64,000 nucleotides of DNA from Salinilacustrithrix flava (GTDB lineage: Bacteria > Actinomycetota > Acidimicrobiia > Acidimicrobiales > Salinilacustritrichaceae): NCBI GenBank assembly GCA_024128875.1, contig JAMYFF010000001.1, positions 186,001 through 250,000 of the forward strand, written 5' to 3'. The notes beneath the pieces are model-generated. The model was not told where the DNA came from, searched no databases, and worked only from the letters and a program-made list of their open reading frames with translations. The position numbers and the translations under genes are program-made. Shown here piece after piece: positions 7,543 to 18,636 of this stretch (within the stretch, counting starts at the first letter, position 1; each line of letters begins with the position of its first letter).

Positions 7543-7574
7543 CTGACCGGTGCCCAAGCGACCGTCGCTAGTCT
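7543..7574 (+). promoter_or_regulatory. Candidate promoter of yajQ (leaderless)
   Basis: A -10 box TAGTCT (7569-7574) lies seven bases before the yajQ ATG at 7582, so transcription would begin at or next to the start codon. A weak -35 (CTGACC, 7543-7548) has 20-base spacing. There is no Shine-Dalgarno sequence, which agrees with a leaderless mRNA. Confidence 0.45.
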
Positions 7575-7581
7575 CCGGGCC

Positions 7582-8073
7582 ATGCCCAGCTTCGACGTGG
7601 TCAGCCAGTTCGACGTGCAGGAGGTCCGCAACGCGGTCGACCAGACCGCACGCGAGGCGTCCACCCGCTACGACTTCAAGGGGACGGACAGCTCGATCGA
7701 GCTGAACGGCGAGGAGGCCATCACGCTGCGCTCGGGCAGCGAGGACCGCCTCCACGCCCTGCGCACGGTGCTCGAGGAGAAGCTCGTCAAGCGCAAGGTG
7801 AGCCTCAAGGTGCTCGACCCCGGCAAGGTCGAGGAGGCCGCCGGCGGGTCGGCCCGCCAGACCATCGCCCTGCGGGCCGGCATCACCTCGGACAAGGCCC
7901 GGGAGCTCAACAAGTTCATCAAGGGCCTCGGCGTCAAGGGCATCCAGTCCCAGACCCAGGGCGAGCAGCTGCGGGTCACCGGCAAGAGCCGCGACTCCCT
8001 GCAGGAGGTCATCGCCGCCCTGCGCGAGGGCGACTTCGAGGTCCCCCTCCAGTTCGAGAACTTCCGCGATTAG
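7582..8073 (+). CDS. yajQ: YajQ family nucleotide-binding protein
   Basis: A 163-residue cytoplasmic protein of the UPF0234/YajQ family. Members bind nucleotides; in some proteobacteria they act as cyclic di-GMP effectors. Hallmarks are the N-terminal MPSFDVVSQFDVQEVRNAVD, STRYDFKGT near residue 33 and KKIKGLGVKG-like IKGLGVKGIQSQTQGEQLRV near 113-132, ending in VPLQFENFRD. Length and both halves are complete. Its stop overlaps that of the convergent peptidase gene by three bases. The physiological partner in actinobacteria is not known. Confidence 0.94.
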   Translation: MPSFDVVSQFDVQEVRNAVDQTAREASTRYDFKGTDSSIELNGEEAITLRSGSEDRLHALRTVLEEKLVKRKVSLKVLDPGKVEEAAGGSARQTIALRAGITSDKARELNKFIKGLGVKGIQSQTQGEQLRVTGKSRDSLQEVIAALREGDFEVPLQFENFRD

Positions 8074-9308
8074 TCGAGCGGACCCAGGGCCGAGCGGAAC
8101 ATCTGACCGACCCGCTCGACCAGCTCGCGCTCGGTCCGGGTGCGCGCCGCACGCGCGTCCCAGTCGATGCTGGCGGCCAACGCGGAGGCCTCGGCCTCGG
8201 CGACGGCGAGGCCGGCCGAGGACGGGTTGCCGACCGCCTCGAGGAGCACCGCGGTGTCGAGGCTGCCGGCCGCTCGCTCGTCGACGAGCGAGCGCAGCAG
8301 CGAGGAGGCGAGCAGGGATCGGGGCACCCGGGCGGCCGGGGCGGCGCTCGGTGCCGCGGCGGGGGCGGCGGGCTGCTGGGCCTTCACCTGCTCGACGATG
8401 CCGGGCAGGGCGGCGAGCGCGTCGGCCAGCATCTGGTCGAGGATCGGCTTGGGGTCGGTGGGTTCGCCGCCGGGTGAGTACACGCCGAGGTGCACGTGCG
8501 GCGGCGTGGTGCGGGCGTTGCCCGTGTTGCCCACGTAGCCGACGATGTCGCCGGTCTTGACCGCCATGCCCTCCTGGAACCCCTCGACGAGGCCGGCCAG
8601 GTGGGCCATGTAGAAGTACGTGCCGTCGGGCTGGAAGACCTTGACGAAGATGCCCCCGAGCGAGCCGTTGCCGGACGTGACGGTGCCGTCGACGGGCGAG
8701 CGGACGGGCGTGCCGTGGTCGGCGAACACGTCGGTGCCCTTGTGGAACCGGAAGCCCGGACCCCAGCGGGGGAAGTACCAGTCGTGGGTGAAGTTGGCGA
8801 CGCCGGCGATCGGGAAGCGACCGAAGCCGACGCGGATGGCCTCCTGCGGGCTCAGGCCGAGAGGGACCAGCTGGCCGAGCACAGCGTCGTGGAGCGCCTG
8901 GGAGCTGTTCGCCGGGCTGCGCTCGATGCTGTCCATGATCGCCTGCGCCTCCGGCGGGATCCCGCGGGCGGTGGAGGACGGCGGCGGGGAGGTGCTGTCA
9001 CCGCCGTCGGGCGGCGGGGCCTCGCCACCCGCCGGGGGGTCGCTCGGCGCCGGCTCGCTGGGCGGAGGTTCCGACGAGGGCGGCTGGCTCGGCTCGCTGG
9101 GTTGGGGGGCGCTGGTGGTCGGTGTGGTGTCGGGCGGCGCCGTCGTGGTGGTCGTGGTCGGTGCCGGCTCGGGCTCGCGGAAGGGATCGTCGCCGATGAG
9201 CTGGGCGTAGGCGGGGGCGGCGCCCGCAGCCAGGACCACGAGCACGACGGCCAGCGCCAGGATCCGGTCGAGTCGTCGGTGTGCACCCATCCGTGACCGA
9301 TTCGCCAC
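8070..9308 (-). CDS. Secreted M23 family metallopeptidase (LytM-like)
   Basis: A 412-residue exported protein. A signal peptide (about 1-36, ending APAYAQ) is followed by a Thr/Pro/Ser-rich linker (45-115) and an M23 domain (about 180-285). Zinc ligands fit HxxxD (H189, D193) and HxH (H271, H273). The C-terminal 120 residues are Ala-rich with no recognised domain. Such enzymes cut peptidoglycan cross-bridges or, if inactive, activate amidases; here the ligands are intact. ATG 9308 is used; ATG 9290 (MGAHRRLDR) would also give a signal peptide. Confidence 0.9.
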   Translation of the reverse strand: MANRSRMGAHRRLDRILALAVVLVVLAAGAAPAYAQLIGDDPFREPEPAPTTTTTTAPPDTTPTTSAPQPSEPSQPPSSEPPPSEPAPSDPPAGGEAPPPDGGDSTSPPPSSTARGIPPEAQAIMDSIERSPANSSQALHDAVLGQLVPLGLSPQEAIRVGFGRFPIAGVANFTHDWYFPRWGPGFRFHKGTDVFADHGTPVRSPVDGTVTSGNGSLGGIFVKVFQPDGTYFYMAHLAGLVEGFQEGMAVKTGDIVGYVGNTGNARTTPPHVHLGVYSPGGEPTDPKPILDQMLADALAALPGIVEQVKAQQPAAPAAAPSAAPAARVPRSLLASSLLRSLVDERAAGSLDTAVLLEAVGNPSSAGLAVAEAEASALAASIDWDARAARTRTERELVERVGQMFRSALGPLD

Positions 9309-9368
9309 GGAGCGGCGGGTTCCCTGCCGATGGGCTCGGCATCGGGGTCGGCGGGCGACCCCGGAGGT

Positions 9369-10217
9369 TCAGGCCCAGGTGCCGCTGCGCAGGCGGGCGA
9401 CGCGGTCCTCGGTGCTCGGGTGGCTGCGGAACAGGTCGGCGAACTGCACCTTGCGGCCGCTGAGCGGGTTCACGATGAAGGCCTGGGCGTGGGCGGGATC
9501 GATGTCCATCGGCACCCGGTGCGCGGACAGCTCCAGCTTCTGCAGGGCCCGGGCGAGGGGCTCGCCGGTGCCGATCAGCCGGGCGCCGGATTCGTCGGCC
9601 TGGAACTCCCGGCTGCGGCTCAGTGCCATCTGCATCAGCCCGGCGGCGATGGGGGCCAGCAGCGCCATCGCCAGCATGCCGATCGGGTTGTTGTCGTTGT
9701 CGCTGCGCCCGCCGCCGAACATGGCGCCCCACATGGCCATGCGCGCCACGAAGGTGATGCCCATGGCGATGGCTGCGGCGACCGAGGAGATCAGGATGTC
9801 CCGGTTGCCGACGTGGGAGATCTCGTGGGCGAGCACGCCCCGGATCTCGTCCCACTCGAGCGTGCGGATCAGGCCCTCGGTGACGGCGACTGCGGCGTGC
9901 TCCGGGTTGCGGCCGGTGGCGAACGCGTTGGGCTGCGGGCTGGGCGAGATGTACAGCGCCGGCATGGGGATGCCGGCCAGCTGGCTGAGCTCGCGCATCG
10001 TGGCGAAGTACTGGGGGTGCTGGGCCTCGTTCGCCGGCACGGCCCGGGCCGCCTTGATGGCGAGCTTGTCGGAGAACCAGTAGGAGCCCCCGACGAACAC
10101 CAGGCCGATGAGCAGGCCGATGGTGGCCCCGCTCCCACCACCGATGCCCCCGCCGATCACGACGAGGAGGCCACCGAGGCCGGCGAGGAGGATGGCGGTC
10201 TTGGCCGTGTTGTGCAT
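9369..10217 (-). CDS. htpX: Membrane zinc metalloprotease HtpX (M48)
   Basis: A 282-residue integral membrane protease for quality control of membrane proteins. It has two N-terminal helices (about 8-48), the catalytic HEISH (H131, E132, H135), further helices (about 143-160 and 180-200) and the distal zinc ligand in [13 protein letters not shown]. The C-terminal [11 protein letters not shown] is typical of M48B. The ATG at 10217 (MHNTAKT) starts just before the first helix; the longer upstream frame is Arg-rich and overlaps the divergent gene region. The divergent neighbour is a response regulator. Confidence 0.95.
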   Translation of the reverse strand: MHNTAKTAILLAGLGGLLVVIGGGIGGGSGATIGLLIGLVFVGGSYWFSDKLAIKAARAVPANEAQHPQYFATMRELSQLAGIPMPALYISPSPQPNAFATGRNPEHAAVAVTEGLIRTLEWDEIRGVLAHEISHVGNRDILISSVAAAIAMGITFVARMAMWGAMFGGGRSDNDNNPIGMLAMALLAPIAAGLMQMALSRSREFQADESGARLIGTGEPLARALQKLELSAHRVPMDIDPAHAQAFIVNPLSGRKVQFADLFRSHPSTEDRVARLRSGTWA

Positions 10218-10353
10218 GGTCGTTCGCAGCGTTCCTGCATGCCCGGGTGCCCGGGGCGGGCACCGCTCACCAGGGAGAACGTATCGTGCCCCGCAGTGGT
10301 TCCCGCCGAGGCGGCGGCGGGCCCCGACCCCCCGATCCGATGCCGACGACCTC

Positions 10354-10749
10354 GTGAGCCACCCCCCCACGGTCCTCTACGTCGAGGACGAGGCGCCGCT
10401 GCGCGGGCTGGTCGAGTTCTGGCTCGCGGACGCCGGCTACCGGGTCCTGCTGGCCGCCGATGGTGCCGAGGGCCTGGCCGTGGTGCGCGCCGAGCTCCCG
10501 GACCTGGTCATCACCGATGCGATGATGCCGAACCTGTCCGGGGACGAGCTGGTCGAGATCATGCGGGACGACCCGGACCTGCGGTCCATCCCCATCGTCA
10601 TGGCCACCGCCGCGGCCAGCCCGCTGCGGGTCGAGCGGATGCTCGCGCGGGGGTGCCACGCCGTGCTCGGCAAGCCGCTGGAGGAGCAGACGTTCCTCGC
10701 CGCAGCCGCGGCGGCACTCGTCGCGGCCGGCGTCGCACCACCCGGCTGA
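10354..10749 (+). CDS. Stand-alone response regulator receiver protein
   Basis: A 131-residue protein consisting only of a CheY-like receiver domain. The acidic pair is E11/D12 ([17 protein letters not shown]), the phospho-acceptor is D55 ([12 protein letters not shown]) and the conserved Lys is K107 (LGKPL). No DNA-binding output domain is present. No histidine kinase lies nearby, so its partner is elsewhere. The GTG at 10354 places the first beta strand five residues in; no ATG fits. It is divergent from htpX across about 136 bases that must hold both promoters. Confidence 0.87.
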   Translation: MSHPPTVLYVEDEAPLRGLVEFWLADAGYRVLLAADGAEGLAVVRAELPDLVITDAMMPNLSGDELVEIMRDDPDLRSIPIVMATAAASPLRVERMLARGCHAVLGKPLEEQTFLAAAAAALVAAGVAPPG

Positions 10750-10755
10750 TGGCGC

Positions 10756-13005
10756 TCAGCCCGCCACGCCGGCGAGGGCGTCGGGCAGCGGCTGGGCGTG
10801 CACGACCACCAGCTGCGACATCGCCCGGGTGAGGGCGATGTAGAGGGGTGCCGTGGTGCCACCGGGGCCGAGCAGGTCGCGGGGCTCCACCACCACGACG
10901 CCGTCGAACTCCAGGCCCTTGGCGGTCTCGGGCGAGTGCACCTCCACCCCGTCGCCCACCCGTTGCTGCAGCTCCGCCACGCCGCACGGCGCCGTCACCA
11001 CGGCGACGCGCCCGTCGGGGCTGGCGTCGCGCAGGTCGCGGGCGTGCGCCGCCGCCGCGTCGGAGAGCTCGGCGGCAGCGACCGCGACGGCTCGGGGCTC
11101 GTGCCCGCTCGAGCGGACCGCGCGAGCGCGGCTGGGGGCGGCCGACAGCGGCGCGGCCCACGCCATGATCTCGGTCGGGGTGCGGTAGTTGACGTGCAGC
11201 TCGTGGCGGCGGGCCGGGTGACGGGGCCCGATCCAGGTCACCACCTCGTCCCACGAGCGCGGCGACCACGGGGCGGTGCCCTGGGCCAGGTCGCCGACGA
11301 TCGTCATGGACTGGTTCGGGCAGGCCCGGGCGACCATGCGCCATGCCATCGGGGACAGATCCTGGGCCTCGTCGACCAGCACCGTGCCCCACACGGGCAG
11401 CACCTCGGGTCGGCGGGCCGCCTCGATCGTGGTGTCGGTGTCGACCCGGATCTCGTCGAGGACGCTGCGGCGCAGGTCGGCCTCCATCACCGGGTCCATG
11501 CCCTGCTCCATGGCGAGGAGCACGTGCTCGATGACGCGGTCGACCAGGTACTGCTCGTCCTCGGTCGGGTCCGTGGACGGCGGCGGCGGGACCGGGAGCG
11601 GGCCGAGCCGGGCGTGGGCCTCGTGCAGGAGCGGCACGTCGGCGTGGGTCCACGCCACGGCGCGCCAGCCGGCCGAGCGGTCTCGGTGGAGCAGGCGCTG
11701 CTCCTCGACCGTGAGCAGCCCGTTGCGACCTGCGTGGCGCAGCATCGCCTCGGAGCCGAACAGGTCGTGCAGCAGCTCCTCCGGCCGCAGCAGCGGCCAC
11801 ACGCGGTCGAGCAGCTCGACGAAGGCCGGCGTGCGCCGCAGGAGGTGGCGGAGGCCGTCGGTGCCGGGGTCGCGCATCCGGTCGACCGATGCGGTGTTGC
11901 GGCGGCGGAGCTCGGCGGCGAGCTCGGCGACGAGGTCGTCCTCCACGATGCGCCGGCGCTGGTTGTGGGTGCCCTCGAGGCCGCGCGCGGTGTCGACCAC
12001 GTGGTTCACCACCGCCGGCTCCAGCTTCAGGATGAAGCGCCCGACCGGCACGCGCGCCACGGTGCGCAGCCGCCGCTGGCGCATGCGCAGGGCCCGCCGG
12101 ACCACGCGCACCATGCGCAGGTCGGCCTTGAGCGACGCCACCCGGACGTCGTCGTCGGGGACGGCCCGGACGCCCGGGTACAGCTGGTGGACGGTCGCGA
12201 GGCGCACGTCGTGCTCGCCGAGCGAGGGCAGCACGTCGCGCACGTAGTCGAGGAACCGGCCGTTGGGCCCGAGGACGAGCACGCCCTGGCGGTCCAGCAC
12301 GTCTCGGAAGGTGTAGAGCAGGTAGGCGGCCCGGTGCAGGGCGACCACCGTCTTGCCGGTGCCCGCCGCCCCCTGGACGATGGTGAGCCCGGCCATCGGG
12401 GCGCGGATGACCTCGTCCTGCTCGGCCTGGACCGTGGCCACCACGTCCGACATGCGCCCGGTGCGCGGCCCCGCCAGGGAGGCGAGCAGCGCGGCCTCCC
12501 CGACCAGGGCGTCCTCGTCGGACGCCGGTGCGCCGGCGTCGGCGTCGAGCACCACGTCGTCGATGGCGAGCAGCCGCCGGCCCCGGCAGTGGAAGGCCCG
12601 GCGCCGGCGCAGGCCCATCGGGTCGGCCCGCGTCGCGCGGTAGAAGCCCTCGGCGATCGGCGCCCGCCAGTCGACGACCAGCTGGGTCTGGTCCTCGGCG
12701 AACACGCCGATGCGCCCGACGTGGAACCGCTCCTGGCCCTCGACCGCCCCGGCGAGGTCGATCCGACCGAACACCAGCGGCGGGTCGCCCCACCGCAGCT
12801 CGCCGAGGCGGCGCCGGGCATCGGCGGTGGCACGCTCGCGCTCGAAGCGCTCCTGGAACGTGCCGCCGGCGCCCTCGTCGTCGTCGAGGGCCGAGGGGCC
12901 GGCCGCAGCCGCCCCCTCGCGCAGGCGGTCGAGCGCCCCGTAGGCCCGGTCGATGTGGGCCTGCTCGCGCGCCACCTCCTCGGCGTGGTCGCTGACGCTG
13001 GTCAC
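10756..13005 (-). CDS. helD: HelD-like superfamily 1 helicase, RNA polymerase recycling factor
   Basis: A 749-residue UvrD/Rep-fold ATPase. HelD proteins release stalled RNA polymerase by inserting arms into its channels. Evidence: an N-terminal coiled-coil segment (about 5-75), motif I GAAGTGKT (near 212-219) followed by VVALHRAAYLLYTFRD, characteristic of HelD, Walker B LVDEAQDLSPMAW, a VNYRTPTEI motif and C-terminal YIALTRAMSQLVVVHA. The length matches mycobacterial HelD (about 736). The GTG start at 13005 overlaps the stop of the upstream HAD gene as GTGA. A conventional DNA helicase role is the alternative. Confidence 0.9.
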   Translation of the reverse strand: MTSVSDHAEEVAREQAHIDRAYGALDRLREGAAAAGPSALDDDEGAGGTFQERFERERATADARRRLGELRWGDPPLVFGRIDLAGAVEGQERFHVGRIGVFAEDQTQLVVDWRAPIAEGFYRATRADPMGLRRRRAFHCRGRRLLAIDDVVLDADAGAPASDEDALVGEAALLASLAGPRTGRMSDVVATVQAEQDEVIRAPMAGLTIVQGAAGTGKTVVALHRAAYLLYTFRDVLDRQGVLVLGPNGRFLDYVRDVLPSLGEHDVRLATVHQLYPGVRAVPDDDVRVASLKADLRMVRVVRRALRMRQRRLRTVARVPVGRFILKLEPAVVNHVVDTARGLEGTHNQRRRIVEDDLVAELAAELRRRNTASVDRMRDPGTDGLRHLLRRTPAFVELLDRVWPLLRPEELLHDLFGSEAMLRHAGRNGLLTVEEQRLLHRDRSAGWRAVAWTHADVPLLHEAHARLGPLPVPPPPSTDPTEDEQYLVDRVIEHVLLAMEQGMDPVMEADLRRSVLDEIRVDTDTTIEAARRPEVLPVWGTVLVDEAQDLSPMAWRMVARACPNQSMTIVGDLAQGTAPWSPRSWDEVVTWIGPRHPARRHELHVNYRTPTEIMAWAAPLSAAPSRARAVRSSGHEPRAVAVAAAELSDAAAAHARDLRDASPDGRVAVVTAPCGVAELQQRVGDGVEVHSPETAKGLEFDGVVVVEPRDLLGPGGTTAPLYIALTRAMSQLVVVHAQPLPDALAGVAG

Positions 13006-13493
13006 GTGTGGTAGCCGGAGTGGATGTAGACGCAGGGGACGCCCTCGTCGTGGAACATGTCGACGTTGCGCTGGTCGTCCTCGAACGCGAGGCGCAGGTC
13101 CAACCCGTAGTCGCGCAGCTGGTGGACGGTGAGGCGCTTGAAGCTCGGGGCCGCCATGTAGTCGCCCCAGTCGCGCATCACCAGCAGGTCCCAGCGCAGG
13201 TCGTAGTGCTCGAGCCAGCGCAGCGTCTGGGGCTGGACCCGGATGGGGCGGGCGGTGAGGAGCACGACGCGCAGGTCCTCGTCGAGGCACTCCAGGACCC
13301 GGGCGACCTCGGCGATCAGCTGGTCCTCGCCGCACTCCTCGAAGAAGGTCTCCCAGTCGCGGCGTGGCCACTCGAGGTAGTGCTGGCGACGGGTGGCGTC
13401 GGAGAGGACGCCGTCGAGGTCGAACACCACGGTCTCGCCGGGCTCCACGTGCCCGTCGCGCCAGGCCCAGTTGTCGGGGTCGTACCAGGCCAT
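13002..13493 (-). CDS. HAD-superfamily phosphatase, polynucleotide kinase 3'-phosphatase-like
   Basis: A 163-residue HAD-fold hydrolase. Motif I is VFDLDGVLSD (nucleophile and acid Asp, near 24-27), motif II LLTARP (Thr near 80) and motif IV AFEDDQRNVDMF. The Lys of motif III is probably in PSFKRL. No cap domain is apparent, which allows large substrates such as nucleic acid ends. This arrangement resembles phosphatase domains of bacterial Pnkp-type proteins, but the substrate is not proven. Its stop overlaps the helD start, implying coupled translation, and its start lies one base after the upstream CHRD gene's stop. Confidence 0.82.
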   Translation of the reverse strand: MAWYDPDNWAWRDGHVEPGETVVFDLDGVLSDATRRQHYLEWPRRDWETFFEECGEDQLIAEVARVLECLDEDLRVVLLTARPIRVQPQTLRWLEHYDLRWDLLVMRDWGDYMAAPSFKRLTVHQLRDYGLDLRLAFEDDQRNVDMFHDEGVPCVYIHSGYHT

Positions 13494-13494
13494 G

Positions 13495-14151
13495 TCAGTC
13501 CAGCGTCCGGTCGAAGATCGAGATCACGCCGAGCTGGCCGCGGATCGCACCGTCGGGGAACGACGCCGTGTGGACGTCCACGTAGGCCAGCTCGGGCGCC
13601 GCAGCCAGGTCGTCGATGACGTCGTCGTCCACGCCGGTGCAGACATCGGTCCAGGTGGTGCCGCCGCCGTCGCTGGTCGAGGGCGGGCCGAGGTCGACGA
13701 GCACCGGGCCCTCCTCCCCCTCGGGGCCGCCGTGCAGGTGGGCCTCGGTGACCGCGGCGTCCAGGCCGGAGGCCACCAGATCCACGCACAGGGTGCCGTC
13801 GACGAGCTCGGCCTCGAAGCGGCCGGTGGCGGCGGTGTCACCGGGGCCGGGCACCGGGCCGCGGCCGTCGAGGTCGCTGGCGAGCACGGCGTCGCCGAGG
13901 CCATCGCCTCCGTCGGCGCCGTCCGGGGCGTCCCCGGCCGGGGCATCCATGGGCACCGTCGTGTCGGGGGCCGTCTCGCTCGGCGCGCCCTCGGCGGGCT
14001 CGTCGGCCTCGGCCTCCGGCGGCGCGGTCGTGTCGGTGATCGACGCATCGTCGACGACCGTCGTGGTCGCACGGTCCGCAGCGTCGTCGTCGTCGCCGCC
14101 GCACGCGACGAGGACGACGAGCGGGACGAGCAAGGCCAGCGATCGGCGCAT
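13495..14151 (-). CDS. CHRD-domain lipoprotein
   Basis: A 218-residue exported protein. The N-terminus MRRSLALLVPLVVLVACGG has a lipobox (LVAC) and is followed by an acidic, Thr/Pro/Glu-rich linker to about residue 95. The rest is a CHRD domain: FEAELVDGTLCVDLVASGL, an AHLHGG motif and a final AIRGQLG. CHRD domains occur in extracellular proteins, and their role in bacteria is poorly known. It is the first gene of a probable three-gene run with the HAD phosphatase and helD, although the functional link is not obvious. Confidence 0.83.
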   Translation of the reverse strand: MRRSLALLVPLVVLVACGGDDDDAADRATTTVVDDASITDTTAPPEAEADEPAEGAPSETAPDTTVPMDAPAGDAPDGADGGDGLGDAVLASDLDGRGPVPGPGDTAATGRFEAELVDGTLCVDLVASGLDAAVTEAHLHGGPEGEEGPVLVDLGPPSTSDGGGTTWTDVCTGVDDDVIDDLAAAPELAYVDVHTASFPDGAIRGQLGVISIFDRTLD

Positions 14152-14222
14152 CCGCGGGAGGCTACCGGCGGTCCCGGCCGGCCCGACCGGGGGCGAGCGC
14201 GGTGCTCGCCCGGGGCGGCCGC

Positions 14223-16187
<1,965 letters not shown>

Positions 16188-16275
16188 GGCGCAGGATCCC
16201 CCTGGAGTGCGTGCGTCGGCGGTGAGGCGACCATAGTGCGAGCGGTCAGGGCCTGCGGTCGGTCAGGCTGGCGCC

Positions 16276-16932
16276 ATGACCTCCGACGCTGACCGCTTCG
16301 ACCTCGACCAGGTCGACCGCCTCCTCACCACCACCAAGCAGGTCCGCAAGCGCATGGACCTGGAGCGACCCGTCCCCCGGGAGCTGCTGCTCGAGTGCAT
16401 CGACATCGCCCAGCACGCCCCGATGGGCGGCAACCTCGAGCGCAACCGGTGGCTGGTGGTCGACGACCCCGAGCTCAAGGCGCAGATCGCGCCGCTCTAC
16501 CAGCAGGTGGGCCGGCCGTACCTGGCCGCCAACGCCGCCGGCGAGGTCGACGAGGGCCAGCAGCGGGTCCTGGACTCGGCCACCTACCTGGTCGACCACA
16601 TCGCCGAGGTGCCCGCCATGGTCATCGCCCTGCGCCTCGACCGCTTGCCCGAGGGGGCGAGCAACGCCGAGATCGCCGGCTACCACGGCTCGGTGGCGCC
16701 GGGGGTGTGGAGCTTCCAGCTCGCTGCCCGCGCCCGGGGGCTCGGGTCGGCGTGGACGACCTTCCACCTCTTCCACGAGCAGGAGGTGGCCGAGATGCTC
16801 GGCATCCCCGAGACCGTCACGCAGGTCGCCCTGCTGCCGGTGGGCTACTACAAGGGCAGCGGGTTCACACCGGCGAGCCGCCGTCCCGCGGGCGAGATCA
16901 CCTACTTCAACCGCTGGAAGGAAACCGCCTGA
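16276..16932 (+). CDS. Nitroreductase family protein
   Basis: A 218-residue FMN-dependent oxidoreductase of the nitroreductase fold. VRKRMDLERPVPRELLLECI is the N-terminal FMN-phosphate contact region. APMGGNLERNRWLVVDDPE is the second flavin-binding stretch, and GLGSAWTTFHLFHEQEV with MLGIPETVTQVALLPVGYYKG is the C-terminal core. Substrates in this family range from nitroaromatics to quinones and cannot be inferred here. It ends 76 bases before qcrC on the same strand and appears separate from that operon. Confidence 0.88.
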   Translation: MTSDADRFDLDQVDRLLTTTKQVRKRMDLERPVPRELLLECIDIAQHAPMGGNLERNRWLVVDDPELKAQIAPLYQQVGRPYLAANAAGEVDEGQQRVLDSATYLVDHIAEVPAMVIALRLDRLPEGASNAEIAGYHGSVAPGVWSFQLAARARGLGSAWTTFHLFHEQEVAEMLGIPETVTQVALLPVGYYKGSGFTPASRRPAGEITYFNRWKETA

Positions 16933-17008
16933 TCGGTCACCGGCCCGGTCTGCGCCAACGGGCTCCGGGGTACGGTCGACCACCACCGGCCGACCAGCGG
17001 GTGATGCG

Positions 17009-17800
17009 ATGCAGGTGGAAGCGAGCCAGGCGAGGACGTGGACGAGGCTCGTCGCGGTCGGCGCCGTCGCCGTCGGGTTCGCCATCGCCGGTCTGCGCGC
17101 CCCCAGCGCCTCCGCTCGGGGTGACGCCGAGCCGACCGCCGCCCCCGGGGAACGGGGAGCCGCCCTCTACGGCCGCGACTGCGTGTTCTGCCACGGTGCC
17201 GAAGGCCAGGGTTCGCCTCGTGGCGTGCCGATCACCGACGCCGGTGAGGCCACCACCCACTACGCGCTCGTGACCGGACGCATGCCCCTCGACGACCCGG
17301 ACGCGGTGCCGCAGCGCGGGCCGACGCAGTACTCGGACGAGGACATCGCCGCCATCACCGCCCACGTCGCCGGCTTCGGGGACGGGCCGACCCTGCCCGA
17401 CGTCGGTTGGCGGGACGCCGATGCGGCCGAGGGCGGCCGGCTGTACCGGCTGCACTGCGGCGCGTGCCACGGCGCCACCGCCGTCGGCGCCGCCCTCGCG
17501 TACGACCGCCGATCACCACCGCTGTTCGACGCCGAGCCCTCCGTCGTGGCCGCCGCCGTCGTGAGCGGGCCGGGCGCGATGCCCGCCTTCGGGCCCGACG
17601 GCTTCACCGACGAGGAGCTGGGTGCGATCGTCGCCTACGTGCAGCGGTTGCAGTCGCCGGTGGACCGTGGTGGGTGGCCGATCTTCCGGACCGGGCGACC
17701 CGACGAGGCGCTGATCGCGCTCGGGGTCGCCCTGCCGGTCCTGCTCGTGCTGGCCGGCTGGATCGCCCGCCGGCCACCGAGATCGGAAGACGGGGCGTGA
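17009..17800 (+). CDS. qcrC: Cytochrome bc complex di-haem cytochrome c subunit
   Basis: A 263-residue di-haem cytochrome c that passes electrons from the bc complex directly to the oxidase. It has an N-terminal signal anchor (about 12-32), haem sites CVFCH (C58, C61, H62) and CGACH (C150, C153, H154), and a C-terminal membrane helix (about 232-252). This two-domain layout is the actinobacterial QcrC form, which replaces cytochrome c1 and soluble cytochrome c. It is the first gene of the respiratory operon; its TGA overlaps the GTG of the Rieske gene. Confidence 0.92.
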   Translation: MQVEASQARTWTRLVAVGAVAVGFAIAGLRAPSASARGDAEPTAAPGERGAALYGRDCVFCHGAEGQGSPRGVPITDAGEATTHYALVTGRMPLDDPDAVPQRGPTQYSDEDIAAITAHVAGFGDGPTLPDVGWRDADAAEGGRLYRLHCGACHGATAVGAALAYDRRSPPLFDAEPSVVAAAVVSGPGAMPAFGPDGFTDEELGAIVAYVQRLQSPVDRGGWPIFRTGRPDEALIALGVALPVLLVLAGWIARRPPRSEDGA

Positions 17801-18636
17801 AGCCCACCGACGTGCTCCCTCTGCGACCGTGGGCGGTCGCCCGTCTGGCGGTGCTGCTGGCGGGCGGCGCAGGAGCGCTCGTCACCGGCGTCACCTTGCT
17901 CTTCACCCGCGACGACCACGGTCCGGCCGGCGCGGCCCTCGGCATCGGGGCGCTGGCGCTGGGGGCGGCCTTCGCGACGGTCGCCAAGCACCTGCTCGGT
18001 CCACCCGACGACGAGGAGGAGCGGCACGCCCCTGGCTCACCCGCGTGCCAGGGCTGCGATCCGGAGACGCGACCGCAGACGCGGCGACGTCTGGTGGTCG
18101 GCGGCTCGGCGGTCGCGGTCCTCGGCGCCGTCGGCGGTGGCGCGCTCCTTCGGGGTCGCACCGATGCCCGCCGGGAGCTCCGGGAGACGTCGTGGCGGCG
18201 CGGCGACGCAGTCGTCACCGACGACGGCCGACCGGTGCAGGCCGGCGACCTCGCGCCGGGCTCGTTCCTCACCGTCTTCCCCGACCACGCCATCGGCGCG
18301 GCCGACTCCCAGGCCGTGCTGCTGCGCGTCGACACCCGCCGCCTCGGGAACCGTCCGCGCTTCGAGGAGCTGGCGCCCGACGGCCACGTCGCCTACTCCA
18401 AGCTGTGCACGCACATGGGGTGCCCGGTCGGCCTGTTCCAGCAGGACCCCGACGTGCTCGTGTGCCCGTGCCACCAAGCGGTCTTCGACGTGCTCGATGG
18501 TGCCCGGCCCGTGCAGGGCCCCGCTGATCGGCCGCTGCCACAGCTGCCTCTCGTGATCGACGACGACGGCACGCTCCGGGCCGGGGGTGGCTTCACCGGC
18601 CCGGTCGGTCCCGGCTGGTGGGGGCGGCCGCGGTGA
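17797..18636 (+). CDS. qcrA: Cytochrome bc complex Rieske iron-sulfur subunit
   Basis: A 279-residue Rieske protein carrying a [2Fe-2S] cluster that takes electrons from quinol. Three predicted membrane helices (about 14-36, 44-62, 100-120) precede the soluble domain, the actinobacterial arrangement. Cluster motifs are CTHMGC (C204, H206, C209) and CPCH (C223, C225, H226); C204/H206/C223/H226 bind iron and C209/C225 form the disulfide. The GTG at 17797 overlaps the qcrC stop (GTGA), and the stop overlaps the qcrB GTG, so translation is coupled on both sides. Confidence 0.94.
   Translation: MKPTDVLPLRPWAVARLAVLLAGGAGALVTGVTLLFTRDDHGPAGAALGIGALALGAAFATVAKHLLGPPDDEEERHAPGSPACQGCDPETRPQTRRRLVVGGSAVAVLGAVGGGALLRGRTDARRELRETSWRRGDAVVTDDGRPVQAGDLAPGSFLTVFPDHAIGAADSQAVLLRVDTRRLGNRPRFEELAPDGHVAYSKLCTHMGCPVGLFQQDPDVLVCPCHQAVFDVLDGARPVQGPADRPLPQLPLVIDDDGTLRAGGGFTGPVGPGWWGRPR

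Noticed and set aside
9115..9175. Tandem-like repeats considered as a CRISPR or VNTR
   Set aside because: They encode the Thr/Pro linker of the M23 peptidase; units are codon-level low complexity with no spacers. No CRISPR array exists in the window.
10798..13014. A 738-residue frame opposite helD
   Set aside because: Antisense to a gene with clear helicase motifs; composition is His/Gly/Val-rich without any domain.
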